Below the pieces are notes generated by a model. It ran no database searches and had not been told where the DNA came from. It saw only the letters and a program-made list of their open reading frames with translations. DNA of 55,703 bases. Source: an uncultured Lachnospiraceae bacterium. Its GTDB lineage: Bacteria; Bacillota; Clostridia; Lachnospirales; Lachnospiraceae. The stretch covers positions 1 to 55,703 of the forward strand of contig CAJTTI010000024.1 in NCBI GenBank assembly GCA_910579225.1, read 5' to 3'. A program made the translations under genes and the position numbers. Below, one piece after another: positions 26,746-35,269 of the stretch; position 1 is the first letter of the stretch, and the number at the start of each line of letters is the position of its first letter.

Positions 26746-27986
26746 AAAAGCTGTGGATCTTGAATCACCACTCGGGGCTGGAAGGAGACCGGCATTTTGA
26801 ATTATCCAGAGAACTTGCGGCTTTGGGTATGGAAGTGGTTGTGTTCCTGTCTTCTTATGGGCATCGGAGCGGAACTTATCTGTATGAAGAGGAAGTAAAA
26901 ATAAGAAAAGTATGTCCAGGTATCACTTATGTCTATCTTCATACGGCGCCGGCATACCGCGGCGTCAGTGTGGGACGGATTTTGAATATGATGAGCTACT
27001 GCGTTCTGGTGCGGAAGTATGAGAAGCAGTTCTATCGGCTGTTCGGGAAGCCGGATGTGGTGATTGGTTCTTCTGTACATCCCTTTTCCTGGGAGAGTGC
27101 ATGGCGGATTGCGAAGAAGAGTCAGGCACCGTTTATCTGTGAGATCCGGGATTTCTGGCCGTTGTCTCTGATTGAGATTTTCGGAAAATCCAAATACCAT
27201 CCGGCGTGCCTGATGTTCTCTCTGTTGGAGCGAAGAGCATACCGGCGCGCCTCGGCCATTGTTTCTACTGTAGAGTTTGGGTATCGTTATCTGGAGCAGT
27301 TTCCTTATGTGAGAAAAGACCGAATTTACTGGATTCCCAATGGATATCATACAAAAGAGATTGATCAGGTACTTGCGGATCAGGAGATGACGCTTCCGGC
27401 AGAGCTTGAGGAGTATCTGTCTGGTCACTGGTGTGCAGTCTATACAGGTAGTTTTGTGGATTCGGAACGTTTGTTCGATATATTGGATGCAGCTGCATAT
27501 ATGCAGAAGTATGGGGAGAAAGATATCCGGTTTGCACTGATTGGGAACGGCTACCTGCAGGAAGCGATGGAAGAACGGGTGAGAAAAGAGCATCTGAAGA
27601 ATGTACGTATCTTTCCGAGAATCAGTAAAAGCCAGGTGGCAGTGGCTCTCTCAAAGGCGAAGGTATGTGTTGCAGCTCTTCGGGATGACCGGGCATTAAA
27701 CGACCTGGGATTGAGCCTGAATAAATTGAATGATTATCTGTATTCAGGAAATCCAACCGTATTTGCCTGCAGCTCTGTCAATGTGGTGGGAAGATCTGGC
27801 GGTGGCATTGTAGTTCCGTCCGGGGATACCAAAGCATATGCGGAGGCACTGATGAGAGTGTATCGGATGATGGATGAAGAGAGAAAAGCGATGGGAGAGA
27901 AAGGGCGCAGAGAGATCAGGGAAAGATACAGTTATGCGCTTCTGGCGAAACAATATATGGATATATTTGAAGAGGTAACGAGATGA
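26742..27986 (+). CDS. GT4 family glycosyltransferase
   Basis: 414 residues, GT-B fold. KKLWILNHHSGLEGDRHFE at the start, VICEIRDFWPL-type block near residue 130, a donor-binding stretch LGLSLNKLNDYLYSGNPTVF near residue 325. Start codon GTG 26742 overlaps the ATP-grasp stop; it ends with an ATGA overlap into the dehydrogenase gene. It is a relative of the GT4 proteins at 22932 and 44744. Sugar specificity is not predictable. Confidence 0.85.
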   Translation: MKKLWILNHHSGLEGDRHFELSRELAALGMEVVVFLSSYGHRSGTYLYEEEVKIRKVCPGITYVYLHTAPAYRGVSVGRILNMMSYCVLVRKYEKQFYRLFGKPDVVIGSSVHPFSWESAWRIAKKSQAPFICEIRDFWPLSLIEIFGKSKYHPACLMFSLLERRAYRRASAIVSTVEFGYRYLEQFPYVRKDRIYWIPNGYHTKEIDQVLADQEMTLPAELEEYLSGHWCAVYTGSFVDSERLFDILDAAAYMQKYGEKDIRFALIGNGYLQEAMEERVRKEHLKNVRIFPRISKSQVAVALSKAKVCVAALRDDRALNDLGLSLNKLNDYLYSGNPTVFACSSVNVVGRSGGGIVVPSGDTKAYAEALMRVYRMMDEERKAMGEKGRREIRERYSYALLAKQYMDIFEEVTR

Positions 27987-29062
27987 GATATGCATTGATT
28001 GGATGTGGACGCATTGCGGCGAACCACATCAAAGCGGTAGTGAATAATCACTTGGAATTTGCAGCTGTCTGTGATGCGGATTCCGCCCATATGGAAAATC
28101 TTTTGACAAAGCATGGGCTGGAAAAAGAACCGGCGATTGCCCGGTATACGGATTATAAGAAAATGATTGAAGAAGTGCATCCCACTCTGGTGGGCATTGC
28201 GACAGAGAGCGGTATTCACGCAGAAATCGCCCTGTTCTGTATTAAACATGGAGTGAACTGTATTATTGAAAAGCCTATGGCCATGAGCATTCAGGATGCA
28301 GATGAGATTATTCGGCGGGCCAGGGAAAAAGGAGTGAAGGTGTCCGCATGTCACCAGAACCGTTTTAATCTGGCTGTGCAGGAGACCAGAAAGGCGCTTC
28401 AGGAAGGAAGATTCGGGACATTGTCCCATGGTTCTGTTCATGTGCGCTGGAACCGGAATGAAGGGTATTACGAGCAGGCGGACTGGAGAGGAAAATGGGC
28501 TTCGGACGGAGGGGCGCTGATGAATCAGTGCATTCACGGCATTGACCTGCTGCGGTGGATGTTCGGAGACGAGATTGAAGAAGTCTATGGAGTGACCAGG
28601 CAACAGTTTCATCACTATCTGGAGGCGGAAGATCTGGGAATGGCTATTGTAAAATTTAAAAATGGAGCCATTGCGACCATAGAAGGGACGACAAATGTCT
28701 ATCCGCAGAATCTGGAAGAAACTTTGTATATGTTCGGAGAGAAAGGAACTGTAAAACTGGGTGGAAAGTCCACAAACAATATTGACGTGTGGGAATTTGC
28801 TGACAGCCGGGATTCGGACAGTGAGAATCAGCATCTTCAGGAAGCTACCAGTAATGTCTATGGGAACGGGCATACCAGCCTGTATGCGGATGTGATCGAA
28901 GCGATTGAGCAGGACAGAGAACCCTATGTGGATGCAGTTGCCGGAAGAAATGCATTGGAACTGGTGTTGGCTATCTACAAGAGCCAGAAAGAAGGCGTCC
29001 CGGTGAAGCTTCCGCTGACGGATTTCCGGAGTACAGATATGACAGGAGAATTTGATGTTTAA
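27983..29062 (+). CDS. Gfo/Idh/MocA oxidoreductase, WlbA/WbpB-like UDP-sugar 3-dehydrogenase
   Basis: 359 residues. The N-terminal Rossmann fold starts RYALIGCGRIAANHI; EKPMAMSIQDADEII follows, and HQNRFN near residue 130 is the hallmark of WlbA/WbpB, which oxidise C3 of UDP-N-acetyl-glucosaminuronic acid. GALMNQCIHGIDLLRWMFG is the catalytic helix with histidine. The 3-keto product is the substrate of a WlbC/WbpE-type aminotransferase, found at 33047. ATGA overlap upstream; the next gene starts inside its 3' end. Whether the substrate is the GlcNAcA or ManNAcA form is open. Confidence 0.88.
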   Translation: MRYALIGCGRIAANHIKAVVNNHLEFAAVCDADSAHMENLLTKHGLEKEPAIARYTDYKKMIEEVHPTLVGIATESGIHAEIALFCIKHGVNCIIEKPMAMSIQDADEIIRRAREKGVKVSACHQNRFNLAVQETRKALQEGRFGTLSHGSVHVRWNRNEGYYEQADWRGKWASDGGALMNQCIHGIDLLRWMFGDEIEEVYGVTRQQFHHYLEAEDLGMAIVKFKNGAIATIEGTTNVYPQNLEETLYMFGEKGTVKLGGKSTNNIDVWEFADSRDSDSENQHLQEATSNVYGNGHTSLYADVIEAIEQDREPYVDAVAGRNALELVLAIYKSQKEGVPVKLPLTDFRSTDMTGEFDV

Positions 29063-29966
29063 AATCGGTGAAGTAAAGGCATGTGATCTGTCGGAAAATG
29101 ATATACCGGAATTGTCCCAATGCCGGTTCCTGCTGTACGGTGTCTCAGACCCGGAGGCGCCCGAGAGCAACAGTATCATCTATGTGAGAACGGAAGTGAG
29201 CGACAGTTACCGGCAGGTGAAAGAGGCAGTCTTTGTGACGAAAGAAGAGGTGGAACTGCCTGATCTGGACAGTTCCTGTGTACAAATCAAAGTGGCCATG
29301 CAAAAGAGCATGTACGGGGTTCTGCTGGAACGGTATAAAAAGATGCTTCCAAAATCGGAGATGGAACTGGTGGACGGAAGCTATATCAGTAAAGATATAA
29401 GGCTTGGCAGGAATGTCTGTATTGAGCCGTTCTGTGTCATCGGGAGCGATGTGGTCATTGGGGATGACTGCCAGATCGGAGCCGGAACGGTGATTAAAGA
29501 TCATGTGTGGATTGGCAGTCATGTACAGATTCATGAGAAATGCATGATTGGTGTGGATGATATGGACGTATATCGCCTGGAAGACGGGGTGTGCAGGGAT
29601 CTGCCCCATCTGGCGGGAACCGTCATCGAAGAAGGCTGCCTTCTGCTGGCAGGGGCTGTGATCGGTGCCGGGGATTCAAGAACTACAATTGTGGGGAGAA
29701 GCTCTGTGGTAGGGATGCTTGGGGATGTGGGGCATAACTGCGTGATCGGTGCCAACAGTTCGGTGGGCGGAAAGTCCAGCATTTCCGGGCACTGTGATCT
29801 GGGAGAACATGTGTACGTTGCCCCCATGGCCGTGACGACGAACCGGGTTACCGTGGGCAACCATGGATACCTGGGGATCGGGGCAGTGGCGATCAGAGAC
29901 ATACCGGAGGGAGAGAAGCAGTTCGGCAATCCGGCCCGTAAGGTGATAGAGATGAAAAAGCAGTAA
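29055..29966 (+). CDS. LpxD-like left-handed beta-helix N-acyltransferase
   Basis: 303 residues: an N-terminal alpha/beta domain of about 110 residues, then hexapeptide repeats (IEPFCVIGSDVVIGDDCQIG and onward). GHNCVIGANSSVGGKSSISG contains H227, aligned by eye with the catalytic histidine of LpxD (AHNVVIG context), and the C-terminal end GNPARKVIEM is like that of PglD/WbpD-type acetyltransferases. LpxD takes its acyl group from acyl-ACP, and a carrier protein gene lies 2.8 kb downstream in the same operon. It probably N-acylates the 3-amino sugar made by the flanking genes. I chose ATG 29055 (AGGAG six bases upstream). Confidence 0.75.
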   Translation: MFKIGEVKACDLSENDIPELSQCRFLLYGVSDPEAPESNSIIYVRTEVSDSYRQVKEAVFVTKEEVELPDLDSSCVQIKVAMQKSMYGVLLERYKKMLPKSEMELVDGSYISKDIRLGRNVCIEPFCVIGSDVVIGDDCQIGAGTVIKDHVWIGSHVQIHEKCMIGVDDMDVYRLEDGVCRDLPHLAGTVIEEGCLLLAGAVIGAGDSRTTIVGRSSVVGMLGDVGHNCVIGANSSVGGKSSISGHCDLGEHVYVAPMAVTTNRVTVGNHGYLGIGAVAIRDIPEGEKQFGNPARKVIEMKKQ

Positions 29967-29977
29967 AGGAGATATGC

Positions 29978-31483
29978 ATGATACAGAATATCCTGGATTA
30001 TCTGGAGAACAGCGCGGCGTCCTGTCCGGAGAAGACAGCGTATGAGGATCTGGAGAATCATTATACCTATGCGCAAGCACTGGAATATGCCAGACGAATC
30101 GGCAGTGCCCTGCTGGCAGTGCTTCCTCAGAATGCGCCGGTTCCGGTTCTGATGGAAAAAGAGGCGGGGACTCTGCATGTATTTATGGGAGCAGTCTGTG
30201 CAGGCTGCTTTTATACGTTAGTGGAGCCAGAGCAGCCGCTGGAACGGATCCGCACGATTCTGGAGACGCTGGAAGCTCAGGTGATGGTAACCACCAGGTC
30301 TATAAAAGAGCAGCTTCAGGAGCTGGAGTTTCCAGGAAAGATCCTGCTGGCAGAAGAGCTTCTGAAGCATGAAATTGATGAAGACGGGCTGGCTGGGAGA
30401 AGAAGAGCTGCCTGTGATACGGATCCTTTATATGCAATCTTTACTTCCGGTTCTACGGGGGCGCCTAAAGGGGTGGTGGTATGTCATCGCTCGGTCATTG
30501 ATTTTACCGAACATTTTACGAAAATCTTCGGTTTTGACCGGAATGATGTGATCGGAGGACAGGCGCCTTTCGATTTTGACGTATCTGTGAAAGATATTTA
30601 TCCGGCTCTGAAGGTGGGAGCGACGCTGGAAGTGATTCCGAAGCGGTTTTTCAGCGTGCCCAAAAAACTTCTGGACTTCCTGGACGACAGGAAAGTGACA
30701 AGTCTTACCTGGGCAGTATCTGCTCTCTGTGTAATTTCCATGTTGAAAGGATTCCGGTATAAGGTGCCGAAAAACATCCGGCGGGTTATGTTCAGCGGAG
30801 AAGTGATGCCGGTGAAGCAGCTGAACTACTGGAGAACTTATCTGCCGGACGTGCTGTATGTTAATTTATATGGACCTACAGAGATTACCTGCAATTGTAC
30901 GTATTATAAAATTGACCGGGAGTTTGGAGAAGAAGAACAGATTCCTGTGGGGGAGCCGTTCCCCAATGAGAGGGTTTTTCTTCTGGGAGAAGAAGACCAG
31001 CTGGTGACAGAGGCTGGAAAGCTGGGAGAAATCTGTGTCACCGGAACGGCTCTGGCACTTGGGTATTATCGGAATGAGGAGAAGACCAGCCAGGCGTTTG
31101 TTCAGAATCCGCTGAATAGATGTTATCCGGAACTGATGTACCGGACAGGAGATTTGGGCCGGTATGATGAGAAAGGGGAACTGTATTATGTCACCCGAAA
31201 GGATTTCCAGATCAAGCACATGGGACACCGGATTGAGCTGGGAGAGATTGAAGTGGCATTTCAGGCGCTGAATGGTATTGAAAGAGTATGCTGTGTGTAT
31301 GATGAGCCGAATACGAAGATTATCGGCTTCTATGTGGGGGAACCGGAAGCCAAAGAAATCATCCAACAGTTGACAGAACGGCTTCCGCGGTTTATGATTC
31401 CCAATATATTCCGCAAGGTGGAGCGTATGCCCATCACGAAAAACGGAAAGATTGACCGCCGGGCTCTGATGGCGGAACTCTAA
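29978..31483 (+). CDS. Stand-alone amino acid adenylation enzyme (DltA-like)
   Basis: 501 residues, ANL superfamily. Core motifs in order: A3 FTSGSTGAPKG (about 155-165), A4 region APFDFDVSVKDIYP, FSGEVMPVKQL, A5 NLYGPTEITC, A7 YRTGDL, A8 HRIELGEIE and A10 NGKIDRRAL with the catalytic lysine. Overall layout matches D-alanine-carrier ligase DltA, but there is no dltB or dltD nearby. It should activate an amino acid as AMP ester and load it on the carrier protein at 32812. AAAGGAG precedes the start. Specificity residues cannot be assigned with certainty by eye. Confidence 0.85.
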   Translation: MIQNILDYLENSAASCPEKTAYEDLENHYTYAQALEYARRIGSALLAVLPQNAPVPVLMEKEAGTLHVFMGAVCAGCFYTLVEPEQPLERIRTILETLEAQVMVTTRSIKEQLQELEFPGKILLAEELLKHEIDEDGLAGRRRAACDTDPLYAIFTSGSTGAPKGVVVCHRSVIDFTEHFTKIFGFDRNDVIGGQAPFDFDVSVKDIYPALKVGATLEVIPKRFFSVPKKLLDFLDDRKVTSLTWAVSALCVISMLKGFRYKVPKNIRRVMFSGEVMPVKQLNYWRTYLPDVLYVNLYGPTEITCNCTYYKIDREFGEEEQIPVGEPFPNERVFLLGEEDQLVTEAGKLGEICVTGTALALGYYRNEEKTSQAFVQNPLNRCYPELMYRTGDLGRYDEKGELYYVTRKDFQIKHMGHRIELGEIEVAFQALNGIERVCCVYDEPNTKIIGFYVGEPEAKEIIQQLTERLPRFMIPNIFRKVERMPITKNGKIDRRALMAEL

Positions 31484-31511
31484 AACGGAACTCTAATAAG
31501 GAGAATGAGAG

Positions 31512-32690
31512 ATGGAAAAGAGAAGGCTTGAGGAACTTGCCGTGTCCCTGGGAACGCCATTCTATGTGTTTGACACGGACATTTTAAGAGAGAGAATTGC
31601 CTGGGTGTCCGACCGGATTCGCCCGGCGAAGTTGTGCTATGCGATAAAGGCTAATCCGTTTCTGATCAGGGCTATGGATGCTCATGTGGAGCGGTATGAG
31701 GTCTGCTCTCCCGGAGAATTCCATATCTGTGTACAGAACCAGATGAATATGAAGAAGGTGGTGCTGTCCGGGGTCTACAAGGAATACGGGGACGTTCGGT
31801 ATGCCATGGAACAGGGAGTGGTTCACTATACGGCAGAGTCAAAGAGTCAGTTTGAGCTGGTGCACCGGTGTGCCAGAGAATTGGGGAAGAAAGCAGAGAT
31901 TCTTCTACGAGTGACCAGCGGGAATCAGTTTGGTATGAGTGAGGAAGACGTTAGAGAATTGCTTCGGAACCGGTCTTCCTGTCCGGAACTACAGATTATG
32001 GGACTTCAGTATTTTACGGGAACTCAGAAGAAAGTTATCGGGAAGATTGCCAGGGAACTGGAGTATATTGAAGACTTTATAGATCGGCTGCAGCAGGAAG
32101 AACAGTTTATGACGCGAGAACTGGAGTTCGGTCCGGGGCTGGGAGTGCCGTATTTTACCAAAGATGATGCCTGTGAAGACCAGAAGCTTCTGGAGGACTT
32201 TGCAAAGCTCCTGGAACGGGAGCGATCCTATGAGTTGATCTTCGAGATGGGACGTTTTCTGACAGCTTCCTGCGGCTGTTATATAACCAGAGTGGTGGAC
32301 CAGAAGAGAAATGACGCGGTCAATGCATGCATCGTGGATGGCGGGATTCATCATGTGAATTATTATGGTCAGAATATGGCCATGAAGACTCCGGTTCTGA
32401 CTTATCTTCCTCAGCATCCCATCGAGCAGGAGGGGGAAGAGTTATGGACCATCTATGGCGCTCTGTGCACCGTGTCGGATGTATTGTTGAAGAAATTCCC
32501 TTTGAAGGATGTGAGAACAGGGGACTACTTGGTGTTTCAGAACATCGGCGCATATTCTGTGACGGAAGGAATTTATCTGTTCCTTAGTAGAAAAATGCCG
32601 AAGATTTACTTGTATGACCAGAAAAACGGCCTCAGACTTCTGCGGGAAGACCTGGAAACCTGGAACCTGAATACCTGGAGCGAAGCATAA
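31512..32690 (+). CDS. Group IV PLP decarboxylase (ornithine/diaminopimelate family), BtrK-like
   Basis: 392 residues. Alanine-racemase-like barrel with PLP lysine K46 in CYAIKANP, then a C-terminal beta domain with VDGGIHHVN and the active-site cysteine C319 (CTVSD where DAP decarboxylases have CESGD). At 164-172 it reads GLQYFTGTQ, where the family usually has a histidine (H-I-G-S). Relatives with such a motif include decarboxylases that act on carrier-bound amino acids or sit beside AMP ligase and carrier genes. Here the neighbours are the adenylation enzyme (28 bp upstream) and the carrier protein, so a carrier-bound substrate is likely. AAGGAG upstream. Confidence 0.82.
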   Translation: MEKRRLEELAVSLGTPFYVFDTDILRERIAWVSDRIRPAKLCYAIKANPFLIRAMDAHVERYEVCSPGEFHICVQNQMNMKKVVLSGVYKEYGDVRYAMEQGVVHYTAESKSQFELVHRCARELGKKAEILLRVTSGNQFGMSEEDVRELLRNRSSCPELQIMGLQYFTGTQKKVIGKIARELEYIEDFIDRLQQEEQFMTRELEFGPGLGVPYFTKDDACEDQKLLEDFAKLLERERSYELIFEMGRFLTASCGCYITRVVDQKRNDAVNACIVDGGIHHVNYYGQNMAMKTPVLTYLPQHPIEQEGEELWTIYGALCTVSDVLLKKFPLKDVRTGDYLVFQNIGAYSVTEGIYLFLSRKMPKIYLYDQKNGLRLLREDLETWNLNTWSEA

Positions 32691-32790
32691 AACAGCGAAA
32701 TCCCGGAGCAGAGCCCAGATGGATGTCAGGACGCGGAGCGTCAGGACATGCATCTCCCATACGGGATCTGTGGAGGGATGGAGCGGAACT
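32682..32790 (+). repeat. Structured interspersed repeat, copy A
   Basis: About 109 bp between the decarboxylase stop and the ribosome site of the carrier-protein gene. It shares the blocks ACAGC, GGACGCGGAGCGT, ATGC and the end GCGGAACT with the copy at 47675-47784. A perfect mini-hairpin GACGC-GGA-GCGTC is flanked by GATGgATGTC/GACATgCATC. It overlaps the last codons of the decarboxylase. Confidence 0.65.
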
Positions 32791-32811
32791 TTTAATTAGG
32801 AGAAACAAAGT

Positions 32812-33045
32812 ATGAACGAATTAATGGAGATATTAACATCTTTAAAGCCGGAGATTGATTTTGAGACTGAGAAGGAACTGATTGACGACGGGCTTCTGGA
32901 ATCTTTTGATGTCATTACTTTGATTGCGGAGATCGAAGATCAGTTTGGAATCGAGGTTCCGGCAGAAGAAATTGTGCCGGAGAATTTCAATTCAGCAGAA
33001 GGAATCTGGAAGCTGCTGGAGCAGATGAAAGGAGAGGAAGTATAG
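32812..33045 (+). CDS. Acyl/aminoacyl carrier protein
   Basis: 77 residues, acidic four-helix type. The phosphopantetheine attachment serine is S31 in DDGLLESFDVITL, and IEDQFGIEVPAEEI is the recognition helix region. It is like D-alanyl carrier protein DltC and stand-alone peptidyl carriers rather than fatty-acid ACP, whose site reads DSL. It should receive the amino acid from the adenylation enzyme at 29978, present it to the decarboxylase and pass it to the LpxD-like transferase. Strong ribosome site (TTAGGAGAAAC). The aminotransferase gene begins one base after its stop. Confidence 0.9.
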   Translation: MNELMEILTSLKPEIDFETEKELIDDGLLESFDVITLIAEIEDQFGIEVPAEEIVPENFNSAEGIWKLLEQMKGEEV

Positions 33046-33046
33046 G

Positions 33047-34183
33047 ATGCAGTTTCGGGATTTGAAAAGTCAGTATGCAGCTCTGAAGACGCAGATGGAT
33101 GCGGCGATTGAGCAGGTGCTTGTGTCTTCGGATTATATTGCAGGAGACCAGATCGAAGAGCTGGAACAGAAGCTGGCAGAATATGTGGGGGTGAAACACT
33201 GTATTTCCTGCGGAAATGGAACCGATGCACTTGTGCTGGCACTGAAGGCCTGGGGAGTAGGGCCCGGGGATGCGGTATTTGTGCCGGATCATACATTTTT
33301 CTCTTCCGCCGAATCCGTGGCATTTGCAGGGGCAACCCCGGTGTTTGCAGATGTATTGGAAGATACATTTAACCTGGATCCGGTGAGTCTGGAACGGGTG
33401 ATTCAGGCAGTGCAGGCAGAAGGAAAACTGATGCCGAGGGCGATTGTAGCTGTGGATTTGTATGGTCTCCCGGCGGATTATGACAGGATTCGGGAGATTG
33501 CAGACCGGTATCATCTCTATATACTGGAAGATTCTGCTCAGGGATTTGGCAGTACGTATCACGGGAAGCCGGCGGGAAGTTTTGGGGACATTGCGACCAC
33601 CTCCTTTTTCCCGGCCAAGCCGCTGGGCTGTTACGGAGACGGGGGAGCTGTCTTCACGGATAACACAGAATGGGCGTCCAAGATTCGCTCCATGCGCGTA
33701 CACGGGAAAGGCAGCGATAAATATGACAATGTGCGCATCGGCATGAATTCACGGCTGGATACAATTCAGGCAGCTGTGCTTCTGGTGAAGCTGAAGGCAT
33801 TTAAAGAGTATGAACTAAAAGACATAAATCGGGTGGCAGCCAAATATACGGAACGTTTGGAGGATTGTGTAAAGGTGCCCCGTATTCCGGCAGGGTATAC
33901 GTCAAGCTGGGCGTCTTATAATATTCTGTTCCGGGATGAAGAGGAACGGAATCAGGTGCGTGCATACCTGAAAGAAAACGGCGTGCCGACCATGATCTAT
34001 TATCCAAAGGGACTGCACCAGCAGGCAGTATTTTCCGGATGTCACCTGTACGGAGAGAGCCTTTCTGTGACAACGGATATCTGCAGAAGAACCCTTGCGA
34101 TTCCGGTATCGCCATACCTTTCCGGGGAAGATCAGGAAAAAATCATCCATTTGATCCGGGAAAAAACAGGAGCGAATGCATGA
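33047..34183 (+). CDS. DegT-family 3-aminotransferase, WlbC/WbpE-like
   Basis: 378 residues. QFRDLKSQYAALKTQMDAA at the start, SCGNGTDALVLALKAWGVG, EDSAQGFGS, PLP lysine K191 in FFPAKPLGCYGDGGAVF, and NVRIGMNSRLDTIQAAVL all match WbpE/WlbC. These enzymes aminate the 3-keto-UDP-uronic acid made by the WlbA/WbpB-like dehydrogenase at 27983. That the carrier-protein genes are inserted between the two pathway partners links the modules. Ends with ATGA overlap into a GT4 gene. Confidence 0.88.
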   Translation: MQFRDLKSQYAALKTQMDAAIEQVLVSSDYIAGDQIEELEQKLAEYVGVKHCISCGNGTDALVLALKAWGVGPGDAVFVPDHTFFSSAESVAFAGATPVFADVLEDTFNLDPVSLERVIQAVQAEGKLMPRAIVAVDLYGLPADYDRIREIADRYHLYILEDSAQGFGSTYHGKPAGSFGDIATTSFFPAKPLGCYGDGGAVFTDNTEWASKIRSMRVHGKGSDKYDNVRIGMNSRLDTIQAAVLLVKLKAFKEYELKDINRVAAKYTERLEDCVKVPRIPAGYTSSWASYNILFRDEEERNQVRAYLKENGVPTMIYYPKGLHQQAVFSGCHLYGESLSVTTDICRRTLAIPVSPYLSGEDQEKIIHLIREKTGANA

Positions 34184-35268
34184 AAATATTACTGATCTCT
34201 TACGATAACTATAAGTATGACGGAAGAGTCCGGGAACTGATTAAGGCGGCAAAGGAATTGGGAGAAGTTACTTATATTACCCGGGCGTCAGAAGGAGAGA
34301 AACCTCAGGAACGGTCGCACATTCTCTATCAGGACCGGGGTTACAGCAACTTTATACTGTTTGTTTGTACCCGGGCGTCTGCAGTGGGGCGGCAGGACCT
34401 GATCTTCATTGATAACCGGAAAGGAATTCTCCCCGGCTATCTTGCAAAAAAACTGACAAGGGCCAGATATGTGGTGCAGGATTGCAGAGAGCTGTATAAT
34501 ATGAAAAGTGCTGCCGGAATCCCGGGAAAAATCGGCTGTGTGATTGAGAAAATTTTCACAAGCCATTCGGATGTGGTCATTGCAGCCAATGCCTGGAGAG
34601 CCAGGCTGATGGTGAAGATGTTCGGTCTGAAGAAAGAACCGCTGAATTATGAGAACATTCGCCGGCTGGAATATTCTTCGGAAGAGAGACGTCTCCGGAC
34701 AGAAGCGTCATGCAAGAATTTCTTTATGGAGGACCGGTTCCGGATTGTCTCAACCTCCGGCTGTGATATGTCCCGCACGACCGGGAAGATGCTGGAGGCC
34801 ATGAAGGGATTGGGGGATGCTTATGAGCTTCTGCTGATCGGTGAGAGCGAAGAAGAGGATGAACTGATTGTGCGGGAGACGATACGGACGCTTGGCCTGA
34901 CCAACGTTAAGATTCTGCCGAAGATGGATCAGGATCATTTGAAATATTTTATAGAACACAGCCAGGTGGGAATCGTGACCTATCATCAGAGAGATCTCAA
35001 TAATAAATACTGTGCCAGCGGCAAGATTTATGAATTTCTCTTCGAAGGAAAACCGGTGGTGACCTCCACCAATCCTCCCCTCAGGGAATTTTGTGAGAAA
35101 TATAAAGTGGGACAGGCGTCCGATGACTATGAACAGGCAATCCGTGCTATTGCAGACAGTTATGAGCAGTGGCAGAATCGTGTACAGAGGTATATAAGCC
35201 GGGTTCGGGTGGAAGAGAACAATCACCGGCTGGCAGAACAGATTCAAAAGAGATTAGAGGAGCGATGA
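34180..35268 (+). CDS. GT4-like glycosyltransferase (GT-B)
   Basis: 362 residues. KILLISYDNYKYDGRVREL at the N-terminus, VQDCRELYN, VVIAANAWRARLM and the donor-binding region NKYCASGKIYEFLFEGKPVV near residue 285 support a GT-B glycosyltransferase. I start at ATG 34180, which overlaps the aminotransferase stop; a longer in-frame start lies deep in the upstream gene. It probably transfers the modified 3-amino-uronic acid or the sugar next to it. Confidence 0.82.
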   Translation: MKILLISYDNYKYDGRVRELIKAAKELGEVTYITRASEGEKPQERSHILYQDRGYSNFILFVCTRASAVGRQDLIFIDNRKGILPGYLAKKLTRARYVVQDCRELYNMKSAAGIPGKIGCVIEKIFTSHSDVVIAANAWRARLMVKMFGLKKEPLNYENIRRLEYSSEERRLRTEASCKNFFMEDRFRIVSTSGCDMSRTTGKMLEAMKGLGDAYELLLIGESEEEDELIVRETIRTLGLTNVKILPKMDQDHLKYFIEHSQVGIVTYHQRDLNNKYCASGKIYEFLFEGKPVVTSTNPPLREFCEKYKVGQASDDYEQAIRAIADSYEQWQNRVQRYISRVRVEENNHRLAEQIQKRLEER

Positions 35269-35269
35269 G

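Noticed and set aside
27932..29179. 415-codon minus-strand frame opposite the WlbA-like gene
   Set aside because: The WlbA-like plus-strand protein explains the sequence; the mirror frame shows no domain.
29978..33045. D-alanylation (dlt) operon of teichoic acids
   Set aside because: The adenylation enzyme and carrier resemble DltA and DltC, but no DltB or DltD is present and the operon adds a decarboxylase, an LpxD-like enzyme and 3-amino-sugar enzymes.
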